A stretch of 16,121 nt of DNA. Origin: Deltaproteobacteria bacterium (GTDB lineage Bacteria; Desulfobacterota; Desulfomonilia; UBA1062). The DNA is taken from the NCBI GenBank assembly GCA_016934135.1, contig JAFGTK010000065.1, forward strand, positions 1 through 16,121. The letters run 5' to 3'. Position numbers and translations under genes: made by a program. Numbering within the stretch: the first letter of the stretch is position 1; every line of letters begins with the position of its first letter. A model generated the notes under the pieces. It made no database searches and was not told the DNA's origin. It worked only from the letters and a program-made list of their open reading frames with translations. Shown one piece after another: positions 1 through 7,630 of this stretch.

Positions 1-321
1 CCCGGAGAGGAGTTCCGCTGAGATATCAAGGCCGAGTTCAGCAGTGAAAAGCCGTGCAAGCCTCGGATGAAAGACGATCTTTTTTGCTACCTCGGATGTA
101 TTTATCTTCAGACCGTCAGCAGCAAGCCCCAGGGGAAGATGCGAATGCATATGGCCGAGTGTCACATGTGAACTCAATGCACTGCTCAGGGTTCGCTCTA
201 GCCTGTCTTTGAGCATGTCGTAGGGAAACTGGATATAAATGAAGATGATCAGACAGCACAGGGCATAAACCACGAATCCGGCCTTGGCCCTCAAAGTGTA
301 GCCCTTCTTGTCCCTATCCAT
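1..321 (-). CDS. gspN: Type II secretion system protein GspN (partial, C-terminus beyond window)
   Basis: Only the first 107 codons are in the window and the frame is open to the left edge. The protein starts MDRDKKGYTLRAKAG, then has one hydrophobic segment at about residues 14-31 and the motif QFPYDML. A single N-terminal membrane anchor followed by a P-rich junction and a periplasmic domain is the usual GspN layout. GspN is an accessory inner-membrane component of type II secretion and is commonly the last gene of deltaproteobacterial gsp operons. The ATG is preceded by AGGTGG with 6 nt spacing. The start overlaps the gspM stop by 8 nt (ATGGATAG), which implies translational coupling. The call rests on the N-terminal pattern and the position directly after gspM. 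Confidence 0.8.
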   Translation of the reverse strand, partial: MDRDKKGYTLRAKAGFVVYALCCLIIFIYIQFPYDMLKDRLERTLSSALSSHVTLGHMHSHLPLGLAADGLKINTSEVAKKIVFHPRLARLFTAELGLDISAELLSG

Positions 322-832
322 AATGTACCACCTGGAATGTTACATCGAGATTGCTGTCCCTCTCCACACGCCGGATATTCAACCGCTTTATCCGAAGAGG
401 AGTCGGGCAGTTCTCAATTCCGTACAGCAGAGAGATAAGATCCTCCTGATATATGCCCCGGATCTTCACCTCGACAGACTCCCTTGACAATTCAGCTGCA
501 TCGCTGATGGGCTTCATATATTCAATACGGTCGTTAACACCGCTTTTGGATGCAAGCTCTTCAAGGAATCCGAACAGTGTGAAGTCCTTTTCATTGACCT
601 TTCTGCCGGGCCTTGCAGCGGCTTCAGCGGCTTTTATCCCTGCTGAAAGCTCATAGACCGACCTCAACTGGGCATCCTTGTTTCTTATGGCGTTTTTCAT
701 ATCTGCCCTGTAATCTGAAAGGGGCATAATGACTCCGACAACAAGAATGAATGCTGCGACAAAGATCCCGCCTGCAAGGAGGATCATCTTTTCCCGTTTC
801 GAAAGATTAATGAATCGATCTATCTTTTGCAT
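314..832 (-). CDS. gspM: Type II secretion system protein GspM
   Basis: This 172-residue bitopic inner-membrane protein is a component of the assembly platform, where GspM pairs with GspL. A short cytoplasmic N-terminus (MQKIDRFINLSKREK) is followed by a transmembrane helix at about residues 16-37. A periplasmic coiled segment (about 40-75) and a small ferredoxin-like C-terminal domain come next, the usual size and layout of GspM. The ATG lies inside the end of gspL (13-nt overlap) and has no clear Shine-Dalgarno sequence, so translation probably depends on coupling to gspL. GspM is poorly conserved in sequence, so the call relies on topology and its place between gspL and gspN. Confidence 0.88.
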   Translation of the reverse strand: MQKIDRFINLSKREKMILLAGGIFVAAFILVVGVIMPLSDYRADMKNAIRNKDAQLRSVYELSAGIKAAEAAARPGRKVNEKDFTLFGFLEELASKSGVNDRIEYMKPISDAAELSRESVEVKIRGIYQEDLISLLYGIENCPTPLRIKRLNIRRVERDSNLDVTFQVVHYG

Positions 833-2325
833 ACCAGTTTTACATTCACCCTTTGATTTGCCTTGTCCACGTTCGCTGTTACAATCTTGACCTCAGTGAC
901 AAACGGCAGTGTGGACAGGGCTGTCTTTATCTTTTCAACATTGTCATACGACTTGGTACTCCCTGAGATGGTTATGGTAGTTTCATCCAGGGTGAAATTG
1001 TCGAGCACCACGTCGATATCCTTTGAAATATTGACACTGATATCCTTGAGGATCTCTAAAGACGAGTCATTACTGGCGGAGGTGAGCCCTCCGGACTGGC
1101 CGGACAGCCTGCCGAAATGCTGCTCCATCTGTTTGACCGGATCCACCATCGGTGTTCCCTTGGGCATGACTTCAGTGAATTCCTGCCTGATCTTTTCTGT
1201 CAGCACCTGGCTGACCTGGGCCTTTAAATATGCATCCAGGCCCATTGAGATAAACCACAGGGCAACAATGATGATGCCGGCCTTTGCCCAGACACCGGCA
1301 TAGCTTCTGAGCCACTCCATCCTTTTTGTGTATGAGAGGTCTCCCTGGCGGAAATTGACGGTATCCGAACTGTCGAAGGCCCTGCAGGCCAGAGATATCG
1401 GGAGAAAATGTACCAGGATATCATCGAGAGGTCCTTCAAAAAGTATCTCTTTGAGCCGGGGTATCTCAGTGGGAATGCCCCCTGTCTCCTCGAAACGCTC
1501 TGAGAGGTCTTTGATGTAATGGGCATACCCGAGAGGCACCAGAACCGTCTCTCCAAGTCTGGATCCGATATAGTGCAGCGAGATGAGAACCTCCCTTATA
1601 AAGGCATCGAGATCCTCCTGGGAGCAGACCATCTCTTCGGAAAGACTCTTCATGTCGGTCAGAGCATCTGTTTCATCCCGGCCGGCAGGAGAACAGAGCT
1701 TTTCAAAGCCGTAGGGGAATGCGCCTATATATCTGAGTTCTTTGCCTTCGAGCACTGCAAGGGATGTTTCGCGCCATCCCATATGGAGAAAAAGATAACT
1801 CTTGTTTCCTTCCAGATCGAAAATATTGCGGGCACCTCCTACCAGGGCGGCACTTGGTGAGTCGATGATCTCGGGATTAAGCCCGGCAGCCTTGAGCTGA
1901 TCGATGTGGCCACTCACGGACGATTGTCTTGCAGATACGGTTTCAACACGGTACAAGCCTGCATCGTCCCTGCCGAGGAGCACAAAATCGACGATTATCC
2001 TGCTGTCCATGACCGGCAGAAGAGTCTCTACTTCAGAGCCGATGGTGTCGGCCACCTTTTTCCGGTCTGAAAACGGCCTTAGCAAGGCGCGATACATGAT
2101 CTCGTTCTCGCTCAGAGAAGAGATGCAGATATCCGGAACAACATCGGTTCCCGCCATGAGATCTCTTATTTCAAGGTATATATCCCGTGCCTGTCCGTCT
2201 GATTGAGAGCCATTGCGCTCGGCATGAGACAGCTTCTCCAGTGTAAACTCCGTCATGCCGGTCTTGAGCAGACATGAATCCACGGAGACTTCATCCCAGC
2301 AGATACCCAGTGTATATCTTGCCAT
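820..2325 (-). CDS. gspL: Type II secretion system protein GspL
   Basis: This 501-residue protein has the full GspL layout. An actin-like (PilM/FtsA-type) cytoplasmic domain covers residues 1 to about 320. The juxtamembrane motif VNFRQGDL sits at about 323-330. One transmembrane helix follows at about 347-364, then a periplasmic ferredoxin-like domain at about 420-501. In the family, the cytoplasmic domain binds the N-terminus of the GspE ATPase and the periplasmic domain binds GspM, linking the motor to the pseudopilus platform. The start is an ATG 21 nt after the gspK stop with a purine-rich GGATAGGGATA leader. The length is at the upper end for the family. GspE itself is not in the window. 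Confidence 0.92.
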   Translation of the reverse strand: MARYTLGICWDEVSVDSCLLKTGMTEFTLEKLSHAERNGSQSDGQARDIYLEIRDLMAGTDVVPDICISSLSENEIMYRALLRPFSDRKKVADTIGSEVETLLPVMDSRIIVDFVLLGRDDAGLYRVETVSARQSSVSGHIDQLKAAGLNPEIIDSPSAALVGGARNIFDLEGNKSYLFLHMGWRETSLAVLEGKELRYIGAFPYGFEKLCSPAGRDETDALTDMKSLSEEMVCSQEDLDAFIREVLISLHYIGSRLGETVLVPLGYAHYIKDLSERFEETGGIPTEIPRLKEILFEGPLDDILVHFLPISLACRAFDSSDTVNFRQGDLSYTKRMEWLRSYAGVWAKAGIIIVALWFISMGLDAYLKAQVSQVLTEKIRQEFTEVMPKGTPMVDPVKQMEQHFGRLSGQSGGLTSASNDSSLEILKDISVNISKDIDVVLDNFTLDETTITISGSTKSYDNVEKIKTALSTLPFVTEVKIVTANVDKANQRVNVKLVCKR

Positions 2326-2346
2326 TATCCCTATCCTGTCTTAGCT

Positions 2347-3312
2347 TCAGTATATCTTATAATACACTATTTGAGGCTTGTTGTTAATGCGTTGCAGATA
2401 AGCCCTGATATTCAACTGCGCTCCTGAGGGCATGGACCCGTTCACCTCTATGCTGAACCGTGAACTCTTGATATCGATGACCTTCTTGATCCATGTCATC
2501 TCATCTGAGGTATCACCCAGATCAAGTCCCTCGATACACTCATAATTCTCCTGAGTAAAAGGCCTGCAACCCTTAATACTCTCGACAACATCCTGGCTGA
2601 AAAGCTCTGATATCGTCATAAGCACCGTATCCGAGGCAGTGTTGAGGTTTATCTTTCCCCCTGTGCCCACAGTAATATACTTTTCTATACCTTCATAGTT
2701 TTCCGTACCATAATAATACTCTGATTTCATCCCCTTGATAAGCAATATCTCCTCGGGTGTATCCATGGGACCGTTTTTACAGACATAGGGGGAATCCAGG
2801 GATTCATAATAATCGCTTTCTGCCCCGAAGGTTGTCTCGCTGTCAGGATCCAGCCAGTCGATCATGGCATTGACCAGATCATTGAGTTCCTCGTCGTCGA
2901 TCTCGATTTCAAGCAGATCAAAAAGCCTCTTGAACTGAAGGACTCGAAACTCCTGCTCCCCGCTCAGGATCAGGCTGTTCAGATCAATCTTGCCGGATTC
3001 GTCTGCCAGAGTCCCGGAAAACACCGGCCCTTCGAGAAACGCGGACGCAGCCATTGCATAGTCTGAAAAGCCTCCCCAGTCTTCATCCAGGGCATCATAG
3101 GCCGCGTCGTCGTTGGCCAGGATTACGACTGCAGCCTCGATACCAGCCCGTGCAATATACTGGGCCTGGAGAGAATCGCGGAAATTATAGGCAAGCTCCA
3201 TGTCAATGCCCTGGTCTGCACTGAAATTCACCACCATTACGGTAAAGAGGGCAACAATGCACAAAACCAGCAGCAGCACTACGCCTTGAGAATCTTTGAG
3301 CATATGTTTCAT
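2347..3312 (-). CDS. gspK: Type II secretion minor pseudopilin GspK
   Basis: This 321-residue large minor pseudopilin is predicted to sit at the pseudopilus tip with GspI and GspJ. The prepilin signal is MKHMLKDSQG followed by VVLLLVLCIVALF, with cleavage by the prepilin peptidase after Gly10. The fifth mature residue is Leu rather than Glu, which is normal for GspK and not a defect. The large globular domain carries family motifs: DESGKIDLNSL (about 104-114), DWLDPD (about 152-157), an acidic and aromatic stretch that includes DSPY (about 173), and GKINLNTAS (about 219-227). The start is ATG with AGGGA 9 nt upstream, 6 nt after the gspJ stop. Confidence 0.94.
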   Translation of the reverse strand: MKHMLKDSQGVVLLLVLCIVALFTVMVVNFSADQGIDMELAYNFRDSLQAQYIARAGIEAAVVILANDDAAYDALDEDWGGFSDYAMAASAFLEGPVFSGTLADESGKIDLNSLILSGEQEFRVLQFKRLFDLLEIEIDDEELNDLVNAMIDWLDPDSETTFGAESDYYESLDSPYVCKNGPMDTPEEILLIKGMKSEYYYGTENYEGIEKYITVGTGGKINLNTASDTVLMTISELFSQDVVESIKGCRPFTQENYECIEGLDLGDTSDEMTWIKKVIDIKSSRFSIEVNGSMPSGAQLNIRAYLQRINNKPQIVYYKIY

Positions 3313-3318
3313 GAGGTG

Positions 3319-4011
3319 CTATCCCTGAGCCTTCTTCAGCTGTATGGACGACAATGCCGGTGAAGCGACCCCGGTAACTTCAAAGGATTCATCCCCGATT
3401 GCAAAGGTGATGGTTATTCTTACCTGATACGGCAGGTACAGTGCATCCTCAAGGTTCCATTCCTCCTGCTCCTGCAGATCCTTGTCGAGGTACACGATAT
3501 CCATGCCGATCACGTTCTCCGCCAGTTCCATTTCCCTGCCCGATGATGTCAGATCGTAATGAAAGGTGCAATCATCCCTCCTGACAAGATAATACCTCTC
3601 CTCGGATTCTTCCATTTCCTTGAGAAAGTATCCTGCCTCACAGATACCGCCTGAGATTGAAGGCAGACCCAGATCAGTAGTAGTGGTAAAATATATGCTG
3701 TCTTTATCCTCTCCGCTATCAGAGTCGTTTATACCCACAAACCGGTACAGCGAGAGCTCATCGCCTGTCATCTCCCGGTCCGAGAAAGGAACATAGGCGC
3801 AGCTCAGATCTTTGATGATCCGGTCCATGACGATCCGGACCATCTGATATGTCTCCTGATATTTACTGACAGACTCTATCCTCCTGTGCGATTCAAAAAA
3901 GGTCATGTTGACAATGCTGAGCGCTATGGCTGCAATGGCGATAGCCAGGAGCAGCTCGATAAGGGTGAAGCCCCTAGTCTGCGGAAAGGAATGAGATGAA
4001 TCGGGTCTCAA
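3319..4011 (-). CDS. gspJ: Type II secretion minor pseudopilin GspJ
   Basis: This 230-residue minor pseudopilin has a 14-residue leader ending in TRG, cleaved before FTLIELLLAIAIAAIA. Glu is at mature position 5, as in pseudopilins that assemble with GspI and GspK. The remainder is a beta-rich periplasmic domain of ordinary GspJ size. The start is TTG; no ATG or GTG lies between it and the cleavage site. GGGAGG stands exactly 5 nt upstream and supports it. The start lies inside the end of gspI (38-nt overlap), so translation is probably coupled to gspI. Confidence 0.92.
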   Translation of the reverse strand: MRPDSSHSFPQTRGFTLIELLLAIAIAAIALSIVNMTFFESHRRIESVSKYQETYQMVRIVMDRIIKDLSCAYVPFSDREMTGDELSLYRFVGINDSDSGEDKDSIYFTTTTDLGLPSISGGICEAGYFLKEMEESEERYYLVRRDDCTFHYDLTSSGREMELAENVIGMDIVYLDKDLQEQEEWNLEDALYLPYQVRITITFAIGDESFEVTGVASPALSSIQLKKAQG

Positions 4012-4330
4012 ATATACCTCCCTTCCCCCAGGTGATCGTCAGGGTATATTTATAATAACCGCTAAGTGCTGTGGATTCGATATCCTCTGTATATGTATAT
4101 CCAGGATAATCTTCTCCGAAATCACCGTAATCGTTGCCGGGCATTACCGACTTTTCAGCCGAGGTTATCTGCACGATCCTGTCCTGGGCCAGCAGGGTGG
4201 ATGTGGTTATGAATTTCGAACGCAGAGACATGTCGATCCCCTGCGTTTCCGCCTTGAGCAGCCAGAGGAAGGTTATGCTCAGGATAAGCATGGCGATGAG
4301 AACCTCGATCAGGGTAAAACCTCTACCCAT
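3974..4330 (-). CDS. gspI: Type II secretion minor pseudopilin GspI
   Basis: This is a small minor pseudopilin of 118 residues from the chosen start, or 123 from an ATG at 4345. The signature GRG before FTLIEVLIAMLILSI gives cleavage after Gly and Glu at mature position 5. The hydrophobic helix and a short C-terminal domain match GspI, which forms the tip complex with GspJ and GspK. I prefer the ATG at 4330 because GAGG lies 6 nt upstream, and ATGGGTAG then overlaps the gspH stop by 8 nt, copying the gspM/gspN junction. The ATG at 4345 gives a more typical 9-residue leader (MSRYPMGRG) but has no Shine-Dalgarno sequence. Confidence 0.9.
   Translation of the reverse strand: MGRGFTLIEVLIAMLILSITFLWLLKAETQGIDMSLRSKFITTSTLLAQDRIVQITSAEKSVMPGNDYGDFGEDYPGYTYTEDIESTALSGYYKYTLTITWGKGGIFETRFISFLSAD
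4017..4022 (-). promoter_or_regulatory. Ribosome binding site supporting the TTG start of gspJ
   Basis: On the minus strand GGGAGG is followed by 5 nt and then TTG AGA. The motif lies within the gspI coding region. It decides for the TTG at 4011 as the gspJ start, because no other start codon lies upstream of the prepilin cleavage site. Confidence 0.7.
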
Positions 4331-4856
4331 AGGATACCTCGACATAGTGGTCGTATATCTTCAGATTTCCGGAGAAGGGTTTTATTACCATGGTATATAT
4401 CTTCTTATCGAAACCGCCTTCCAGATAGATAACCCCCTGCTCCATGACACCTTCCGGGGTCACCAGTATATCCATCTGGCCCTGCTGTCTGGCGCTCTGG
4501 TACGGGCTCTTGATATTCTTGAACACAACCCCTTTGGGCAGGGCCTTTTGTTTCACCATCTCGGGGACCACCCCGGAACTCTCCGGTTTGGGATAGAAAC
4601 CTATGGATGCGTTATCAATGTCAAACCGCACATAATAAGGCCTGTGCTGGGTAACCGCTGTCGATCTGGCAATCTGAAGCATGGTCAGTATATCGCGCGC
4701 AGCCTTGTCCATGGGTGATGAAGAGATCCCGGTATAAAGCCTCGGCCCGATATAACCCAGGGTTATGCCTGCAATGGCCAGAATGATGATCAGTTCAAGG
4801 AGAGTGAACCCTCTATTGTCCGGTCTCAACTTCCCAGTTCCCGATATCCTGGTCAT
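4323..4856 (-). CDS. gspH: Type II secretion minor pseudopilin GspH
   Basis: This is a 177-residue minor pseudopilin. The leader ends in RPDNRG, followed by FTLLELIIILAIAGI with Glu at mature position 5. The soluble domain contains RDILTMLQIARSTAV, typical of the helix following the membrane segment in GspH. The chosen ATG at 4856 is preceded by two tandem GGAGG motifs. A longer frame opening at 4943 would bury 130 nt in gspG and give an implausible 45-residue leader, so I reject it. The start overlaps the 3' end of gspG by 44 nt. GspH is thought to bridge the GspI-J-K tip complex to the main GspG fibre. Confidence 0.92.
   Translation of the reverse strand: MTRISGTGKLRPDNRGFTLLELIIILAIAGITLGYIGPRLYTGISSSPMDKAARDILTMLQIARSTAVTQHRPYYVRFDIDNASIGFYPKPESSGVVPEMVKQKALPKGVVFKNIKSPYQSARQQGQMDILVTPEGVMEQGVIYLEGGFDKKIYTMVIKPFSGNLKIYDHYVEVSYG
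4337..4340 (-). promoter_or_regulatory. Ribosome binding site favouring the inner ATG of gspI
   Basis: GAGG with 6 nt (TATCCT) before ATG at 4330 lies between two in-frame ATGs of gspI. Nothing similar precedes the outer ATG at 4345. The site therefore favours the shorter GspI with a 4-residue leader, though a weak outer start cannot be excluded. Confidence 0.45.
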
Positions 4857-5256
4857 TGTCCTCCCCTCCGGGCTGTCCGTCAGCACCATAGGAGAAAAGA
4901 TCAAAGCTGTTTGTATTTCGCACCCCGGGATTGAGATAGGCATAATCGTTTTTCCAGGGGTCCTTGGGCACTCTGGGCTTGTCCAGATATCCGCCCTCCC
5001 GCCAGGTCTTGGGGATGTTGCCGACAGACGGCTTTTCCACCAGGGCCTTCAGCCCCTGCTCAGTGGACGGATATTCTCCGTTGTCGAGCCGGTACATGTT
5101 CAAGGCGTTTTCCAGCGCCTGGATCTGTATCTTTGCCTGGGTCTGCCTGGCCTCTTCGGGCTTTCCCATGATCCTGGTACCCACGTAGGTGGCCAGAATA
5201 CCCAGTATGACAATCACAACGAGCAGTTCAAGAAGCGTAAACCCTTTGTTTCTCAT
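4813..5256 (-). CDS. gspG: Type II secretion major pseudopilin GspG
   Basis: This 147-residue protein is the main subunit of the pseudopilus. The very short leader MRNKG is cleaved before FTLLELLVVIVILGILA, with Glu at mature position 5. Then come the long helix and the GspG hallmarks: GEYPSTEQGLKAL, DPWKNDYAYLNPG, and a C-terminal loop SYGADGQPGGEDNDQDI rich in Asp and Gly. That loop corresponds to the calcium-binding loop of the family. The start is ATG at 5256 with AGGGG 8 nt upstream. A TTG ten codons earlier (5286) overlaps the gspF stop and lacks a ribosome site, so I reject it. Confidence 0.97.
   Translation of the reverse strand: MRNKGFTLLELLVVIVILGILATYVGTRIMGKPEEARQTQAKIQIQALENALNMYRLDNGEYPSTEQGLKALVEKPSVGNIPKTWREGGYLDKPRVPKDPWKNDYAYLNPGVRNTNSFDLFSYGADGQPGGEDNDQDIGNWEVETGQ
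4860..4869 (-). promoter_or_regulatory. Tandem ribosome binding site setting the gspH start
   Basis: GGAGGGGAGG (two abutting GGAGG cores) ends 3 nt before ATG 4856; the distal core is 8 nt away, the usual distance. It lies inside the end of gspG and decides between the nested start codons of gspH. Confidence 0.7.
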
Positions 5257-5275
5257 AGTACTTACCCCTTTAAGT

Positions 5276-6499
5276 TTATCGTACAATAGTACTCATTTCC
5301 AGCATGGGCAGGAGTATTGCAAGAACAATCGAACCCACCATTAAACCCATGATCACGATCATGAGCGGCTCCAGGATCGAGGTGAGGCCTGCCACGGATG
5401 TCTCAACATCCTCTTCATATGCTTGTGCCGCCTTTATGAGCATCTCTTCGAGGGTCCCGCTCTTTTCCCCGGTAGCTATCATATGAGTAATGATAGGGGG
5501 AAACACCCCTGACTTCCTCAAGGGGGCTGCTATGCTGGAACCATCCATCACCTCGCTGATGGACTCCTCGATGCATGCCTCCATGACCTTGTTCAAAACA
5601 ACGGTCTTCACGATCCTCATGGAATCGATAATGGGCACGCCCGAACTGAGCAGCGTACCGAGTGTGCGGGCGAATCTTGCAACGGATATCTTTTTGTAGA
5701 TCGAACCATAGACAGGCATCCTCATCCTGATGCGGTCGTACTTCATGGCACCTTTTTCCGTTTTTTTCCACTTCATCATGAAATAGAAGCATGCCACTGC
5801 AATAATGATTATCAGCCACCATGCAGCACTCAAAAAATCGCTCACCCCGATAAGGATTCTTGTGGGAAGGGGAAGTACCTGGTTCATGTTGTCGAACATG
5901 CTTACCACCCTTGGAACCACAGAGGTGAGAAGAAACAGAAGCACAACCATGGATACGAAAAAGAGCACAATGGGATAGACAAGAGCTGCCCCGACCTTGG
6001 AACGCAGCCTGTGCTGGCCCTCCATGAATTCGGCAAGCCTTACAAGAACAACATCCAGTGCACCGCTGACCTCTCCTGAGCGAACCATATTGATGTACAG
6101 TTCAGGAAATATCCTCTTATGCTGGGTAAGGGCATCAGCAAAAGACATCCCTTCGTTAACGCTGTCGCGTACCTTGGCAATGGTTCTCTTCATGCCAGGC
6201 GATTCAGTCTGCTCGTACAGGGCGCTCAGGGAATCCACAAGAGGGATGGCAGCCCCTACGAGTGTTGAGAGCTGTCTGGTCATTACCGTGATATCCTCAA
6301 GCCTGACCCTGTCGAAAAAGCGCTTGATGGACAGATCCCTGACGCTTTGAGTAGGGGCGGACATCTCTTCGGTTATGGTGCTGACAAATACCCCCTGAGA
6401 CCTGAGCTTGAGTTTGGCCTCTCTCAAGGAAGATGCATCCATCATCCCCTGGGCGGTCTTTCCCTTTTCCGTGTATCCGCTCCAGTTATATAATGCCAA
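5276..6499 (-). CDS. gspF: Type II secretion inner-membrane platform protein GspF
   Basis: This 407-residue polytopic protein has the family length. Two repeated T2SSF domains (about 70-195 and 270-395) carry the paired motifs SGEVSG (about 141) and TGEKSG (about 343). Membrane segments lie at about 172-194, 221-243 and 374-396. The N-terminal MALYNWSGYTEKGKTAQG is the usual GspF/PilC opening. It forms the core of the inner-membrane platform and contacts GspE and GspL. The start is TTG immediately after the TAA stop of the upstream isomerase gene (no intergenic base), with AGGGGG 5 nt before it. PilC of type IV pili is the close alternative, but the gspG-N genes downstream settle the call. 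Confidence 0.97.
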   Translation of the reverse strand: MALYNWSGYTEKGKTAQGMMDASSLREAKLKLRSQGVFVSTITEEMSAPTQSVRDLSIKRFFDRVRLEDITVMTRQLSTLVGAAIPLVDSLSALYEQTESPGMKRTIAKVRDSVNEGMSFADALTQHKRIFPELYINMVRSGEVSGALDVVLVRLAEFMEGQHRLRSKVGAALVYPIVLFFVSMVVLLFLLTSVVPRVVSMFDNMNQVLPLPTRILIGVSDFLSAAWWLIIIIAVACFYFMMKWKKTEKGAMKYDRIRMRMPVYGSIYKKISVARFARTLGTLLSSGVPIIDSMRIVKTVVLNKVMEACIEESISEVMDGSSIAAPLRKSGVFPPIITHMIATGEKSGTLEEMLIKAAQAYEEDVETSVAGLTSILEPLMIVIMGLMVGSIVLAILLPMLEMSTIVR

Positions 6500-7453
6500 T
6501 TATTCCCCCTGCTTCGTCATTGGCTCTTTGCTTTCTTTCTTCGCTTCTTCAGGTGCACCTTCTTCACTTGCAAGAGCTTTGAAATACTCTTGATTCACCT
6601 CAACGGCAATCTCGTTTTTGATCCGGGCCTTCAGCTCGGCCATCTGTTTTTCGAGAAGATCCCTTTCCAAGGTCTTTTCAATGGATTTTTTTGCCTGGTC
6701 AATGGTTTTCGTTCTGGCAGGCCGTATATTTTCCACCTTGATAATGTGGTATCCGAATGAGGATTTGACAACATCGCTTATTTCCCCTTTCTTAAGATCA
6801 AATGCAGCCTTTTCAAATGCCGGATCCATCTTTCCCTTCTCAAACCAGCCAAGGTCTCCTCCCTTGCTCGCAGACGGGCATTTCGATTTTTCCCTGGCCA
6901 GCTCCTTGAAATCAGCCCCGCCTCGCAGAGCTTTCAGGATACTCACAGCTTCATCCTTACTTTCCACAAGTATGTGAGAAGCCTTTACCTTGGAAGGAGT
7001 ATTATAGGAGTCCTGGTTCTCCTTATAATAGTTTTCGATATCCTTTTCATCAATATTGAGAGTCTTCTTTATCCCTTCTTCAAGTTCACGGGCCAGAATC
7101 TGGTCTATCATATTGTTCAGTTTCATCTTCATGTCGGGGCGTTTATCCACACCCTGTTTCCGGGCCTCCCAGGCAAGCATTTTCATTTCCACCAGTCTGT
7201 CTGTAAGCTCTTTCATGCCCTGTGCAGACGAATATCTTGATCTATACTGCAAAGGGATCTGGGCCAGGATCTGCCCAAGATCACTCCTTGTTATCACCTC
7301 ATCGCCAACCCTTGCCACTATATCCGTATCCAGCGAAGCCTTTTCCGCCATATTTTTCTGAACCGCTTCATTCACGCCAGCCTTGTCATCATTCTTTGTA
7401 CAGCCGCTCATTCCAATACACACCAGCAACAGTACCAGGAAAATCTTTCTCAA
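6500..7453 (-). CDS. Parvulin-type peptidyl-prolyl cis-trans isomerase lipoprotein (SurA/PrsA-like)
   Basis: This 317-residue protein has a lipoprotein signal (MRKIFLVLLLVCIGMSGC; the lipidated Cys would be residue 18). A SurA-type chaperone region follows (about 45-135: IVARVGDEVITRSDLGQIL). Then comes one parvulin domain at about 156-243 with KASHILV, KGGDLGWF and GYHIIKVE. The C-terminal tail is charged and Glu/Lys-rich. Known relatives isomerise prolyl bonds and chaperone proteins in the periplasm. The start is TTG with AGGGGG 5 nt upstream. The gene is first in the gspF-N operon and abuts gspF with no gap, suggesting a role in folding secreted substrates or secretion components (inference). 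Low-complexity KE tracts at the end are ordinary. Confidence 0.9.
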   Translation of the reverse strand: MRKIFLVLLLVCIGMSGCTKNDDKAGVNEAVQKNMAEKASLDTDIVARVGDEVITRSDLGQILAQIPLQYRSRYSSAQGMKELTDRLVEMKMLAWEARKQGVDKRPDMKMKLNNMIDQILARELEEGIKKTLNIDEKDIENYYKENQDSYNTPSKVKASHILVESKDEAVSILKALRGGADFKELAREKSKCPSASKGGDLGWFEKGKMDPAFEKAAFDLKKGEISDVVKSSFGYHIIKVENIRPARTKTIDQAKKSIEKTLERDLLEKQMAELKARIKNEIAVEVNQEYFKALASEEGAPEEAKKESKEPMTKQGE

Positions 7454-7511
7454 AGTAACCCCCTTATCTTTACAAAACTATTTGTTTCATGCTCATTTAC
7501 AACAGGAAACA

Positions 7512-7547
7512 TAGGGGAAATAAACAACGAATGCACAGTGAAGTCAA
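7512..7547 (-). promoter_or_regulatory. Candidate sigma70-type promoter of the PPIase-gsp operon
   Basis: On the minus strand, TTGACT (7542-7547), a 17-nt spacer and TTTATT (7519-7524) place transcription start near 7512, about 60 nt before the isomerase start. An inverted repeat CAAGC-TCCT-GCTTG overlaps the -35 box and could be an operator (inference). It is the best promoter match in the 177-bp gap between the HD-GYP gene and the isomerase gene. Confidence 0.5.
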
Positions 7548-7630
7548 GCAGGAGCTTGTTTATGATCCATGCGCTCTTCCCCGGAATATTGAATCATACC
7601 AGATCAGAGAGATTTCGGACTGTGTCCGTT

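Noticed and set aside
4857..4943. N-terminal extension of gspH to 4943
   Set aside because: It would lie deep within gspG and put 45 residues before the prepilin cleavage site; the tandem GGAGG supports ATG 4856.
4134..5289. Plus-strand ORFs of 194 and 174 codons opposite the pseudopilin genes
   Set aside because: Both are shadows of gspG, gspH and gspI, whose prepilin motifs are unambiguous.
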